NCBI GenBank assembly: GCA_019454045.1
Contig: SKCR01047753.1
Location: 62,001 to 126,000 of the forward strand
Direction: 5' to 3'
Length of the DNA stretch: 64,000 nucleotides
Source of the DNA: Zanthoxylum bungeanum
Lineage: Eukaryota; Streptophyta; Magnoliopsida; Sapindales; Rutaceae
Made by a program: the position numbers and the translations under genes. The first letter of the stretch is position 1; every line of letters begins with the position of its first letter. The notes below the pieces were generated by a model. The model searched no databases, was not told the DNA's origin, and saw only the letters and a program-made list of their open reading frames with translations. Shown here one piece after another: positions 22,735-34,524 of the stretch.

Positions 22735-25195
22735 TGTAAGGTTCTCAGTCCATTCGGGTCGGTCGTAGTGGAAACGCGGGTCGGGGAAGAAATCGTATTT
22801 GAAAACTTTTTCAAAATACCGAGTAAATTATTCAATATCTAATATGAATAATTTATTCGGATTTCTCCTAAACCCAAAAAACATTACTTATATACATGAT
22901 CCGATCAGATAAAGTAATGATCCGACCACAAAATGCCCTTGGTCCGACCACATGAAGTCATGGTCCGACCACATGAGGTGACGATTCGACCAGATGAGGT
23001 CATGCTGACCACATGGGGTCATGATCCGACCACACTAGGTACGACCAGACCAGAGACGACCATATGAGATCCGACCAGACCAGGTCTGACCAGACTAGGT
23101 CCGACCAGACCATGTCCGACCATACGAGGTCCGACCAGACAAGGGCCGACCAGACGAAGTCCAACCAGACCATGTCCGACCAGACGAAGTCTGACCAGAC
23201 GACGGTTTTACATGCATCATATACACATCCAAATACATAACAAAAATGAAAAGTCCAAAGGTGGTAGAAGGTCAAAAAAGTTAAAACCAACACTTTAATT
23301 CATCTTTGCTTCATCAAACAAGCCTCACCACTTTGAAATAACTCTAGAACAAATCTAGGTCACCAAGGAGTGGCTCAACAACTCTAGAATGACAACTTGA
23401 TTTTCCAAAAATCAAAAGCAAAGCTTTGAAACCATTTCAAGCTTACTTACATGCATCAATCTTTCATCAAAGTTCACAACCAAAATAAACACAAACTATA
23501 AGAAGAGAGACAACACCAAATCAACATAAAATGATGCTAAGCATGTTAGAAACAATTTTCATGTTGAAGAAAAACTTACAAAACCATGATTTTCCAAGCC
23601 ATCTTCCATTAGCCTTCAAGTTTTTCTCTCAACTACTTTTGTATTATGTTTGGTGTCTAGTGAACTTGTCTTAACCCTAAAATTGAAACAAACCAATTTA
23701 TATCTCCTCCAAATAAGCCTTGGCCGAATGTGGTGAGAAGAAATAAATAAAATATCTAGATATTTTGCTTTTGTTTTAATTCAAGCTTTATCAACTTGCA
23801 TTTGCTTTTATCATTACACTTTAATGATTTCAAAAAAGTCAACAATGGCAACTAAAGCATTTCCCAAAATATCACAAACTTAATATATTTATATCTTTAA
23901 TTAATTTAATTATTTAACAATTAAATAATTATTTAAATACAAATATATTATATATATGTATTATATTTACAATAAATATCCAAATACATATATATTTATG
24001 ATATTAGTGAAATATCTCAATTTGATAATTAATTAATGTGTATTTGATAAAATCTAACATTAAATGCAAATACACAAAAATTAGGAAATGACAATTGGGT
24101 CCCAACACATGTATTTTTCGTTTAACCTGTAAACGACTTTATAAATAATCACCATTATTCATAAAAGTTACCCTAGTGCTTTACGAGTATATTTCATTAG
24201 TGAGACTCTCTAGATTCAGGTATATCCGTCACAAAATCCAATTTCGTGTCCATAATTTACCCACCCGTAAATTATAACGAACACGGATAAACTAGCTGAA
24301 TCATACTGGTCGAGGTCATTGCATACGTATAATCCCTCCGTCACAGATATCCGGATAATACCAGAGATAAAGATGTAAACGTCAAATCTCTATAGGTATT
24401 ATCTCGTCGACGTATCTATTAGCAATCTCTAAATAACATTCAGAACTTACTTCCGAAGTTTACCGTGGCCACAGATTTAACAGACTGCTAATCACATATG
24501 GACTACCTATGCTCTGTACACAGAACTGACGGATCATATCTTGATACACACATGATATCCTGAGGATCGGTCCACACCCAAAGAACAGGCGGAGATCTGA
24601 TCTAAATAGATCGGTGACGTGACTATCATCTAAGTGTGGAGAATGTTTCATACATCCATAGTGGTATCTCAAGTCGAATGACCACTATGCTACTCAACCC
24701 GAGAAGATTCTTATTGACGTTGGTGTACCATCCATTAAGAATCTTCGGTGAGTCATTCAATGTTTATCAATTATAAACACCTACACGTCTATACGAGTCT
24801 CACTATACTCATGGTTCATTGGGATAAACCATCGAACTAAGTCTCGATATACGACATGTACTGGTCTCAATGGATTTGACTAACCGACCCGTGTTAGTAA
24901 ATCTTGACCAGGAACTATATTTGATAATATACATTTAGCAGTGACACTTCCCATTGTCAATTTCAAACTACCTTTGTAACTGTGTACTGCATTATATATT
25001 ATCAGGCCTTTTTCTAATATATACATATCACTAAACCACATTTAGTTTCAATCTAATCGTAATCAGATCGAATACGTATATAAAAACAAGAGGTGCAACC
25101 ATAAATAAGTAATATTATGGAAAAATAGGATGTTCGTATTCATGAATCATACATAAATACGGTCCGGATTGGCACTCTGAGCACCAACCCCAACA
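22735..25195 (-). mobile_element. 5' LTR of minus-strand A element
   Basis: 2,461 bp, TGTAAGGTTCTCAGTCC ... GCACCAACCCCAACA on the plus strand. It holds a longer minisatellite (22905-23210) than its partner LTR, a minus-strand GTAAGT near 23586, and the reverse-complement hairpin near 24697-24747. The 5' part (U3) matches the 34525 LTR closely, while the U5 end differs from it. Confidence 0.92.
22905..23210 (+). repeat. Expanded minisatellite in the 5' LTR
   Basis: Units around GGTCCGACCAGACGA of 12-21 bp, clearly more of them than in the array at 11205-11400 in the sister LTR. The minus frame 23000-23293 rich in VWSDL repeats arises from this array. Confidence 0.88.
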
Positions 25196-27939
25196 TCGCT
25201 ATTCTGGAGTATGTTTTAGATACTATTAGACTAGGATATTGTTAGATTAGTCTAAACCACCAGGAACTGTTGTTCCGATTTTTTGAAAAATCAAGATGGT
25301 TTGTGACTTAGTTACTAAGTCATGATAGATAATCTAGATAGATATCCGTTTTAGGATATTATTCGGTAGAGAGAATAGTTTCTTGTGCTGTAAGAATTGA
25401 CACGAATAAGTTCATGTCTCGAGATTCTTGATTGGCATTAAGAAAACCCCATTAGGTATTTGTTTATCTTATAATGATGTTTCTTAACTTTAACGACTTC
25501 TAGAAGTCACGTGTCTGACACAATTTGCTAATCAATCATTTGCGATTGTTGTGAATAATTGAACACAAATAATAAAGCTTAAGAAAGGAGATTTATATAG
25601 TTGTGTATAGAGAACTGTAAGTATTGGATACCAGATATCCCTTCTAGTTATTTAAAATAATATTAAATAACTGTTTTGATATTTGATATCAGAACTTGTG
25701 ACTATTGGATAGTTACTTGTTCTGTATAAACAGTTGTTACATATTTTAATATGACTAGTAGTGTCATTAATGACAAGATAGACATTAAGAAAATATTCGG
25801 TAAAATAAATTATTTAGAACAGTGCTTTATGAGATTTCATCACTTGAGCATTAGATGCTTATTCCGTATGGTAAAGGATGGTCTGATATGAGATCACACC
25901 ACATATCCTTATCCATTTAATGAATATTGTATTCAGGAATGTGATTAAATCTCATTTAACAAATGATTGTCATTGGAGTATAAGATTTATTTAATTGATA
26001 CACTGTATGTATGTAGTTTAATAAATAATAATTGTTAAGGTAGTTTTCTTTATTTCGTAACTTAGTTGATGAATTGTAATAACTTAGTTACATGTTTCTG
26101 AAAGAACACATATTGAACGTCTTGAAAGATCCAAGTTTAATCTGTTCTGATGAAACGCAGATCGAACATCTTTGACTAGTTCAAAGATATTCAATCTGAA
26201 ATTTTGAAAACTTTATCCTTAAAATTCATAACAAGTCTTTGAATTGTTTATAGATACTGGATATGATCAAATGTATGAATTTATGGCAATTAGTTCTAAG
26301 AATATTCTGTGAATATGATTCTTACTCAATATAATTCTTCCACGATTCCATTTTAATGGAATTGGTCTGTGGGAGTAATCGAACTTATATGATTTGATTC
26401 GTTTGATATTGAGTGTTGCCGAATTAGTTTCAATACTCTTGGGGATATGCTCCAGTAACACCAATTCATCATTTTAATTAATGTTCCATTAGTTTCTACT
26501 GTTGCATATATGACATGGATAGGTAGAAAATTTAAATCTTGAAAAGTTTGAGATTTGAATCTTTCTTTTGTATAATGGTTATATAATTGAATGGTCTTGC
26601 ACTTTAAAGGTACTAGTAAAAGTTTATCATTTATTCTATTTTATAGAATATTGTATTCTATTTGATAGAATATATTTGCTACAATCCTAAGTAATAAAAT
26701 TGTTTTATTACTTGGTGTGTAACATAGGATGTTAACCATTGTAGAAAAGACTTGACTTATTGAAGTCAAATGTGAGAATGATAAACTATAATTAGAACTA
26801 CGTAATTAATAAGATGAAACGACCCTTAAACATCTTCCGTATAATTCCAATAGGATGTTAGAATCATTTACGAGTATTTGATGCTTAATGGTTCTATTGT
26901 TTTATTATCGAAGAAAATTATCCAATAACTTATAGTGGGAACGATATTTGATATCGATTTCGGAAATTACCATTGAACCATAGATCTAAGATTTTTCATA
27001 GCTTACTACCATCAAGTTTTGAACTTGATTAAGCTTTCGTTATGAATAGTTCATAAAATGTACTAATTGTTTGCGCAGCAAAAGTAATGTGAGCTAATTA
27101 AAGGTTTGACCTTTACAATATGAAAGTGAGAAAGGTTATACTCAGCAATCTATTGTAGATTCTGAGAAAACTTGTCTCTAGTCGCACTGATTGAACAATT
27201 TAAGATCTGTTGGTTAATGTTGATATTAAATTGTGTATTTTAGCTAAAGAATACAAAGTGGCATTTTTGAATGGCTTCTTCGGATAAGAGATCAGTTGTG
27301 ATTTCTCTGTTTGAACAGTACATTCTGGAATGGCCCTAGAGTTTGTGTTCTGTTGAGATTTCAGTTTGGTATACTAGCTTATAGAGGCTATTGTAGACTC
27401 GGGTGAGCCTTCCTAAAATTCGTGTTCTCTAATTTTGATATCAGTCAGATTGTCTGATTTTATCAAAGAATACAGAACACATTAATGACAAAAGGGTTAG
27501 TGGGAGCGTACAAATTTCTTTCTAGTGTTATATATCCTAACGACATTATAATTATTATGCTAATAATGAGATGTTTGTGAGGTAAATTTTTACCTAAGTC
27601 TTCTTTACTTCGTGAAAGCAGTGGGAGTAATCTCAGTTATATTCGATATAAAGTTTTATATAAGATATAAAACTAAGAGACTTGTGAGATACTCCTATTA
27701 TTCTTGCATTAGATATGATCTAATAAAGGACACAACAAGACTAACTGTATGACAGTTAGTACAATTGTTTGACAGTTAATGTGTGTCTTATATATATAAA
27801 CTCAATATGTCATAGCAGACATATTTCTTGTTGCCTACCTCTTGAGAGCTAGGTAAGCTTTTGAGGGCCATGTTCATATGATACACATTGAGATGTGTAT
27901 ATGATACCGTGGATTGGCACTAGAGCAAGTTGGAGAAAT
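25196..27939 (+). mobile_element. Family A internal region, continued after nested element
   Basis: Collinear with 37930-41326 of the full-length element, with a deletion near 27800 that removes a few hundred bases (compare 40560-41170). It ends in a PPT GAGCAAGTTGGAGAAAT just before the next LTR. No ORF. Confidence 0.87.
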
Positions 27940-28910
27940 TGTTGGGGTTGGTGCTCAGAGCGCCAATCCGGACTGTATTTGTGTCTGATTCATGAATACG
28001 AAAATCCTTTTTTTCCATAATATTACTTTCTTAGTGGTTACACCTCTTGTTTTTATATACGTATTCGATCTAATTACTATTATATTGAAACTAAATCTGA
28101 TTTAGTATTAGACAAATACCCGATAATATATAATGTAGTGCGCAGTTATAAATTAGTTTGTAATAGACATTGGGAAGTGTCACTGCTAGAAATGTATTAT
28201 CAAACAAAGTTACTAGTCAAGATTTACTAACACGGGTCGGTTAGTTAAATCCGATGAGACCAGTACATGTCGTATATCGAGACTTGGTCCGATGGTTTAT
28301 CCCAATGAACCATGAGTCTTGGGAGACTCGTATAGACGTGTAGGTGTTTATAGTGGATAAACATTGAACGACTCACCGAAGATTCTTAATGGATGGTACA
28401 CCAACGTCAATAAGAATCTTCTCGGGTTGAGTAGCATAGTGGTCCTTCGACTTGAGATACCACTATGGATGTATGAGACATCCTCCACACTTAAATGGCA
28501 GTCACGTCACCGGTCTATTTAGATCAGATCTCCGCCTGTTCGTTGGGTTCGGACCGATCCTCAGGATATCCTGTGTGTATTAAGATATGATCAGTCAGTT
28601 CTGTGTAAAGAATAAAGCTTGGAAAAATCATTTTTTTGTATGTTTTTCTTTAAAGCTTTAAACATAGAAAATGATTCTACCATGCTTAGCTTCATCTTGT
28701 GTTGCTTTGACTTTGTCTATTTACTTATAGTTTATGTTTTAATTGGTTATGAACTTGGAAGAAAGATGTATGCATGTATGGTTTCAAAGTGAGCTTGAAA
28801 TGGTTTCATAAGCTTTCTTTTGATTATTTGATAATCAAGTTGCCATTCTAGAGTTGCTAAGAAACTCATGGATGACCTAGAATTGTTCTTGAGTTGTTTC
28901 ATGGTGGTGA
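27940..28910 (+). mobile_element. Family A second LTR of the tandem, part 1 (internal deletion)
   Basis: It begins TGTTGGGGTTGGTGCTCAGAG. The hairpin arms 28378-28388 and 28411-28421 are perfect. Near 28612 it jumps from CAGTTCTGTGTAAAG to AATAAAGCTTGGAAAAATC, losing about 1 kb including the AT-rich part and the TATA region. It is interrupted after GGTGA by a copia solo LTR. Confidence 0.88.
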
Positions 28911-30852
28911 TGTTAGACATTATGACCCATAGCGTCACTGTTTTGTAAATGATATTGTATTATTGTACGAAATTAACTATGTGATAATGAAATTGCCTTT
29001 TGCCATTTTGTAAAATATTTACTTTAATATATTAATGGCAAAAGTCCATATGATTAGTTTCGTATTGAGATGATATGAGACAGTATCAATATAAAAGGTT
29101 TAATCATTAAATATCCCTAGTCGGATTATTATCGAGATCGGACATCGATAATGCGGAATAGACTAGTATTGCACTTGTGCGCGTTGTGATGGCACAACGG
29201 CATAGTTCTCATATATTTAAGTATTGGATACTTATGCAAGTGCGATAGAAGGTTGTGTTTTACCGATGGTACGGAAAACAGCTTCGCTCTGGATAGACCC
29301 CGCGGAATCCCATTGGTAGTATGTCTGCGTGTCTATGGGAGGCTGCATCGGGGTAGGTGTATATGGTCTTAACCTGAGACTTGCATCACTAGTACTTGCG
29401 ACAATCGGTAAACTTTGGTTTTGGTGGTTCGGGGCTTTAACCGGTTCTGTGTGCACCTCTTCTGGGTTTATCGAGAATCGTAGTGTACTGGATGTGATGT
29501 CAAGATGGAAGTATCACTTCAGACATATGGAGATGATGATCACGCAGGATACAGAACTAGTACTCTATAAAAGGTTGCAACCGTCGGGGCAATGTGACCA
29601 GGTCAGGATTTTCCGATTTAAATAGACTAGTTGTTTGATGTCCGATATATGTTTCGTACGGGGCAGACACATTTCCAGCCCCAGGCCTAACATGTGATCA
29701 TCCAATACTGGATCGATGTACGCGATACTACGGTATACTACGCTTGATAAAGATCTAATATTCCAATAAGAATATTTCTGGAGAATTGGATAGGCATGGC
29801 GCTTTGCTAGAAGCCAACCTTGTCTTGTAAATCGGTAAAAACGTAGTACGAGGTACGTACGTGTTCGGATTATCCGACGACCGTATTTACTGCCAACATA
29901 TCCGGAGATCTCTTGGGTCGCTTCCTGAAGATTCACCTATGATGTTTGATTCGAACTTTATTAATCTTGGATTAATTACGGAGAAACTTTATCTTGGATA
30001 AAATGCCTAATTAGGAGAGAGAACGATTAATTTGGAATTAATCGATAAAATAATATATTCGATATATTAAACGAAATTAGATTTCGACGCGGAATTAAAA
30101 TCGGATTTTAATTCGGGCAAACGAATTAATTTAGAATTAATTCGTTAGCGATGTGAATAGTAATTTCGCTAGGCATAATTATTTAATTTACGTCGCGACG
30201 GAAATTCGTTAATTCGGAATTAGCGAAACCGAGCCCGAAAGTGTTTGCGGACACATTCGTATTTTGAAACGAGTGGGACCCGCAAATCACATCGCGAAGT
30301 CTCATCACTTGACACGACTAGTTTATGGATGTAACAAGTCACCTTTATTGAGTGACACATTGTCACTATTCACGATGTAAGTGGGTGAGGCCATTTAATG
30401 GCTTTTTGGAGGGAAAACTTTTCACCTTTTTGGAAGCGTATTTACCAAATATTTTGGTAATTATTATCACACTTCTCACGGTTTTTGGAAAACAAGAAAG
30501 AGAAAAGTAAAGCATACCAAAAGCCTTCTCTCCCTCTTCTTCTTGCTCACGCCGAGAGCTTCAACAGGGCAAGAAAAATTGTTTTTCATCTTCTCCATTT
30601 TTGCTAGCACAATGAAGGATCAAAGGAGGTGATAGGGAAACAACCTTGGAGCTTGGAATACTAAAAGGCTTGAAGCTTCTCTCCCTTTTGTTCTTGGCCG
30701 AAAGTTTCCTCCTTGAAGACTCAAGGATTTTCTTCATCATTTTTCGTCACAAGCTTTGTAAGTATGATTCCGCCATGCTTCAAGCTTTGCATGTATAAAT
30801 CGTGTGTTTCATTGGCTTATACTTTCTTTGGGACTAATAATAGAAACCAACA
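28911..30852 (+). mobile_element. Copia solo LTR, relative of the 30956-49677 element
   Basis: 1,942 bp, TGTTAGACATTATGACC ... AGAAACCAACA, with perfect TSD GGTGA (28906-28910 and 30853-30857). It is homologous, in opposite orientation, to the LTRs of the copia element next door (shared CATAGCGTCACTGTTTTGT, AACTATGTGATAA, and the block around 29590-29940), but its ends differ, so it is a sister subfamily. Repeated AATTAATCTTGGATTAATT-like units lie at about 29955-30200. Near 30770 GTAAGTATGATTCCGCC looks like a splice donor. Confidence 0.88.
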
Positions 30853-30955
30853 GGTGAGACTTGTTTGGTGTTGTAAAGTTTGAATTAAAGTAATGGATTT
30901 AATGGATTTGTTGAAATTAGACAATTTGATGAAATTATAAAATTAGGATTCTTAA
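30853..30955 (+). mobile_element. Family A second LTR, short middle segment
   Basis: About 100 bp of A LTR (GGTGAGACTTGTTTGG ... AAATTAGGATTCTTAA) left between two copia insertions. It continues at 49680. Confidence 0.88.
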
Positions 30956-32881
30956 TGTAAGTGTTCCTAGAACATACCAAGATCGTCTAAGAGTGATTCG
31001 TGTGTGAATTATCAAAAGAGTTACAGAATACTCACAGTGATTGGTTGAGGAGATTTCAAAAATTTCTTCTTTATTGGATGTGTTGGAAGCTTCGGAGCTT
31101 GAAATCGAGTTCCATACTCTCGGGTGAGTTTCTCTATCACCTTCTTTTGACTCTAAATGTGCTAGCAAGCTTGAATTTTTGAAACAAAAATTCAAGAACA
31201 AGAAGGGGAGTGTTCGGCAATGGGAGAGAAAAAGAGGGAGAGAATGAATATTAATGGTTTCCAAAACAAGTGTGTGTTATATATGGTTTCAAAAACCATG
31301 TTGGTTAAAGGCAAGTGGTTTTGTAAAAAACCATTTACTTTATGCCAACTACCACCATCACCTTTGACAAGTGATGTGAGTGGTAGGTCCCACCTAATTA
31401 AATTCAAAATTCAAGTGGGATTAGACAACACACTTCGGGCTCGGTTACGTTTAATCCGATTAAACAAACTTTTCGTTACGGCGTAATTAAATCTAATTTA
31501 ATTAAATAATAATGTCTTGTAAAATTATTACGGAAGTCGCTTACGAATTAATTCTAAAATAATTCGTTCGCTTGAATTAAAATCTAACATTAATTCCGCT
31601 TTGAAATCTAATTTCATTTAATATATCTAATATATTATTTTAGCCCAATTAAATAAATTAAATAGTAAAATCTAATTTCACTATTAAATTTACTTTACCG
31701 ATTAATTCTAAATTAATCCCGTTCTCTCCTCTCGACGAATTTAATCCCAGATAAATTCTCGACGCAATTAATCCCAGATTAATTCTTTCTCTGTTAATTA
31801 ATCCCAGATTTATTCTTACCGTAATTAATCCCAGATTAATTCTTGTTCGAGGCAAATCTCATCGGTGAATCTTCGGGAAGCGACCCAAGAGATCCCTGGA
31901 TATGTTGGCAGTAAATACGGTCATCGGACTATCCGAATACGTGTGTACCAAGTACCACGTTCTTACCGATTTACAAGACATGGTTGGCTTCTAGCAAAGT
32001 ACTGTGCCTACCCAATTCTCCAGAAATATTCTGTAAAGGAATATGTAATCTTTGTCAGGCGTAGTATATGTAGTATTACGTATAACGATCCAATATCGAT
32101 ATCACATGGTAGGCCTAGGGCTGGAATTATGTCTGCCTCGTACGAAGCATATATCGGATCTCTGGTAACTAGTCTCTATAATCGGATAATCATGACCTAG
32201 TCATATTATCTCGATGACTGCAGTACTAAAAAGTACTAGTTTTGTATCCTGTGTGATCATCATCTCTATATGACTGAAGTGATACTTCCATCTTGACATC
32301 ACATCCAATACACTACGATTCTTAGTATACCCAGAAGAGGCGTACACAGAACATGTTAAAGCCTCGGACGACCAAAACCAAAATATACTGATTCTCGCAA
32401 GTATTAGCGAAGCAAGTCTCAGGTTAAGACCAAATACACCTACCCTGATTCGGATTCCCATAGACACATAGTCATACTACCAATGGGATTCCGAGGGGTC
32501 TATCCAGAGCGAAGCTGTTTCCGTACCATCAGTAATCAGAACCTCCCATTACACTTGCATGAATATCCAGTACCCAAATATATGAGAATTATGTCGTTAC
32601 GCTTCCATAACAGGCACAAGTGTAATACTAGTCTATTCCGCATTATCGATGTCCAGTCTCGATAATACTACGACTATGGATATCTAATGATTAAACCTTA
32701 ATAGATTAATATTGTCTCATAACTTATTAATCTGGTACTAATCATATGGACTTTTATCATTTATATATCTTGGTAATCTAATTACAAATGATAACAGAGC
32801 AATTTCCTTTATCACATAGTTTATTTGTACAACAACACCATATTCTGTACAAATAGTGATGCTATGGTTCATAATTGTCCA
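30956..32881 (-). mobile_element. 3' LTR of copia element
   Basis: Plus-strand start TGTAAGTGTTCCTAGAAC, end TTCATAATTGTCCA, 1,926 bp. It is highly similar to 47763-49677. It contains the AATTAATCCCAGATTAATT minisatellite at about 31690-31860. The 111-codon plus frame 31865-32200 (GTG start) is antisense to the element. Confidence 0.9.
31690..31860 (+). repeat. LTR minisatellite of AATTAATCCCAGATTAATT units
   Basis: About four units of around 30-36 bp. The core ATTAATC-CCA-GATTAAT is itself an inverted repeat. The matching array in the 5' LTR (48465-48650) has about one more unit. Confidence 0.8.
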
Positions 32882-32897
32882 ATAATCTCCCACTTGG
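32882..32897 (-). other. Polypurine tract of copia element
   Basis: On the minus strand it reads CCAAGTGGGAGATTAT directly before the LTR start TGGACAATT. The core AAGTGGGAGA is shared with the family A PPT. Confidence 0.85.
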
Positions 32898-34524
32898 CCT
32901 ATTGCCAATCACTCAAGTGTCCTACACCTGAACTATGTACGGGTCGTTCAAACTTCTGCTAAGAAACATCGACTTTCTCCATATTCTCATAAAGCATCCT
33001 TAGTTCTTCCAAGATACTCAATGATGTTCTTTATATAAATCCAGTGACCATCACCTGGATTGGCCTTATAGCGTCTACATATCCTCAAAGCATATGAGAC
33101 ATCAGGTCACATATATTGCAAAAAAGTATGAGCTCTGTGAGGGTTGTCAGCAGCTTTCTAGATGTATCCCAGTAGATCTTTATTCCAAGAATAAAGCCTG
33201 CTTCTCCCAAGTGTTTTATGGACAATTTTAATGAAAGCCAAGCTTTCACCGATTATATTTTGGGAATGTTATTTCTAAGAATCAATACATCATCAACTAA
33301 TAGGACATTCATTGTCAGTGCGCTCCTACTAACCTTCTTATATACACAAGAATCATATTCGTTTTGAATGAAATCATATACCATTATGATCTCATCAAAA
33401 CGTTGGTTCCAAAAACACAATGCTTGCTTCAATCCATAAATAGATCGATTTAACTTGAAAAACCTTGTTTGCATGTTTTGGCACAACAAAACCGTAAGGA
33501 TGTTGTAAACATCCTCCAAAAGGTTTCCGTTAAAGAAAGCAGTTTTGACGTCCATATGCCATATTTCATAAATGAAATATGCAGCATTAGCAAGCATTAT
33601 CCAAATGGATTTAATCATGGCAACAGGTGAAAAATTTCGTCGTAGTCGACACTATGTCGTTGACGATATCCTTTCTGTATAAGCCTAGCTGTGTACATTA
33701 GTATGTTGCCATCCATGTATGTCTTCCTTAAAGACTCATTTAGTACCAATAGGGACAATGCCTTCTGTTACATCAACTAGTGTCCAAACTTGGTTGGTAT
33801 ACATGGAATCCATTTCGGATATCATGGCACTTTGCCATAAAGGGAGTCGATACCTTGTATCACTTCCTCATACATAGCTAGTTTACCTTCCTCAATAAGA
33901 TTGACATCTATATGTGGTGAGATCAGAAACTCATACCTCCCAGGTTGTTTTCTGACACTCTCCGACCTACGCGGTTCTTGTGTATTCAAAGATTATTGGT
34001 ACAGTTTCATCCCTGATGAACTGTTGGTGTTCCGTGAGGACTCGGTGCCTGGAACAGTATTACTCCGATTTTCATCGAGTTTTACTTTCCTCCCACTTAC
34101 CATTGCATATCAGAATTCCTCTTAGGAAAACCGCATGGAGAGCAACAATTACATTGTTCTCTTGTGAGTTGTATAAGTACTATACTTTGGTTTCCCTATG
34201 ACAACCTACAAATAGGCACTTATCCGATTTGGGTTCTAGTTTGGTATCATCCAAACATTTAGTGTATGCCCAGTATTCCCAAATCTTCAGGAATGAGAAA
34301 CCCAGTTTCTTTCCTGTTCATATCTAATATGAAGTCTGTCTAACAGATTTTCATGGAACCTTATTCAAAATAAGTATTGCACTGTTTAATGTGTATCCTC
34401 ATAAGGAAATTGGTAGCTCAGAGTGACTCATCATAAACCTTACTATGTCCAACAAGGTTCGGTTTCTCCGTTCGGACACACCATCAAATTGAGGTGTCCC
34501 GGGAGGAGTCCACAGTGAAAGAAT
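32898..34524 (-). pseudogene. Copia pol, 3' half: end of integrase and reverse transcriptase (broken)
   Basis: Minus-strand pol fragment, downstream half. From 34524 down to about 34390 it encodes the integrase C-terminal motif GVSERRNRTLLDMVR. The reverse transcriptase lies at about 33640-33120 with MDVKTAFFNGNL, NRSIYGLKQA, a VDD catalytic remnant (LLVDDVLIL, usually YVDD, so the first position has changed) and LGEAGFILGIK. Stops and frameshifts break the frame, and the longest open piece is 33253-33618. Little RNase H is left before the PPT, so the 3' end has been deleted. It is split from the 5' half by the nested A element after AGAAT. In an intact element these enzymes copy the RNA and insert the cDNA. 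Here they cannot be made. Confidence 0.88.

Larger units (their letters stand above)
11026..25195 (-). mobile_element. Minus-strand family A (LARD-like) element, complete but interrupted
   Basis: A full LTR-internal-LTR structure on the minus strand: 3' LTR on the left (11026-16212, split by family C), PPT at 16213-16230, internal region 16213-22734 (split by a copia solo LTR), PBS at 22720-22731, and 5' LTR 22735-25195. LTR ends read TGTAAG ... CCCCAACA on the plus strand. Flanks are GCGCT (11021-11025) and TCGCT (25196-25200), a TSD with one difference. Without the insertions the internal part is about 4.2 kb and non-coding. Over the first ~205 bp I count about 12 differences between the two LTRs, so the insertion is not recent. 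Confidence 0.9.

Noticed and set aside
23000..23293. VWSDL-repeat protein frame (also 11197-11478)
   Set aside because: It is a by-product of a 15-21-bp minisatellite inside an LTR. The unit is read in several frames and on both strands with no start context.
31220..31486. 88-codon ATG frame in the copia LTR, also at 47980-48252
   Set aside because: It overlaps frames of similar length on the other strand, shows no domain, and is fully explained by LTR identity.
33980..34201. Plus-strand frames over the copia pol region
   Set aside because: They are antisense shadows of the minus-strand integrase/reverse transcriptase remains.
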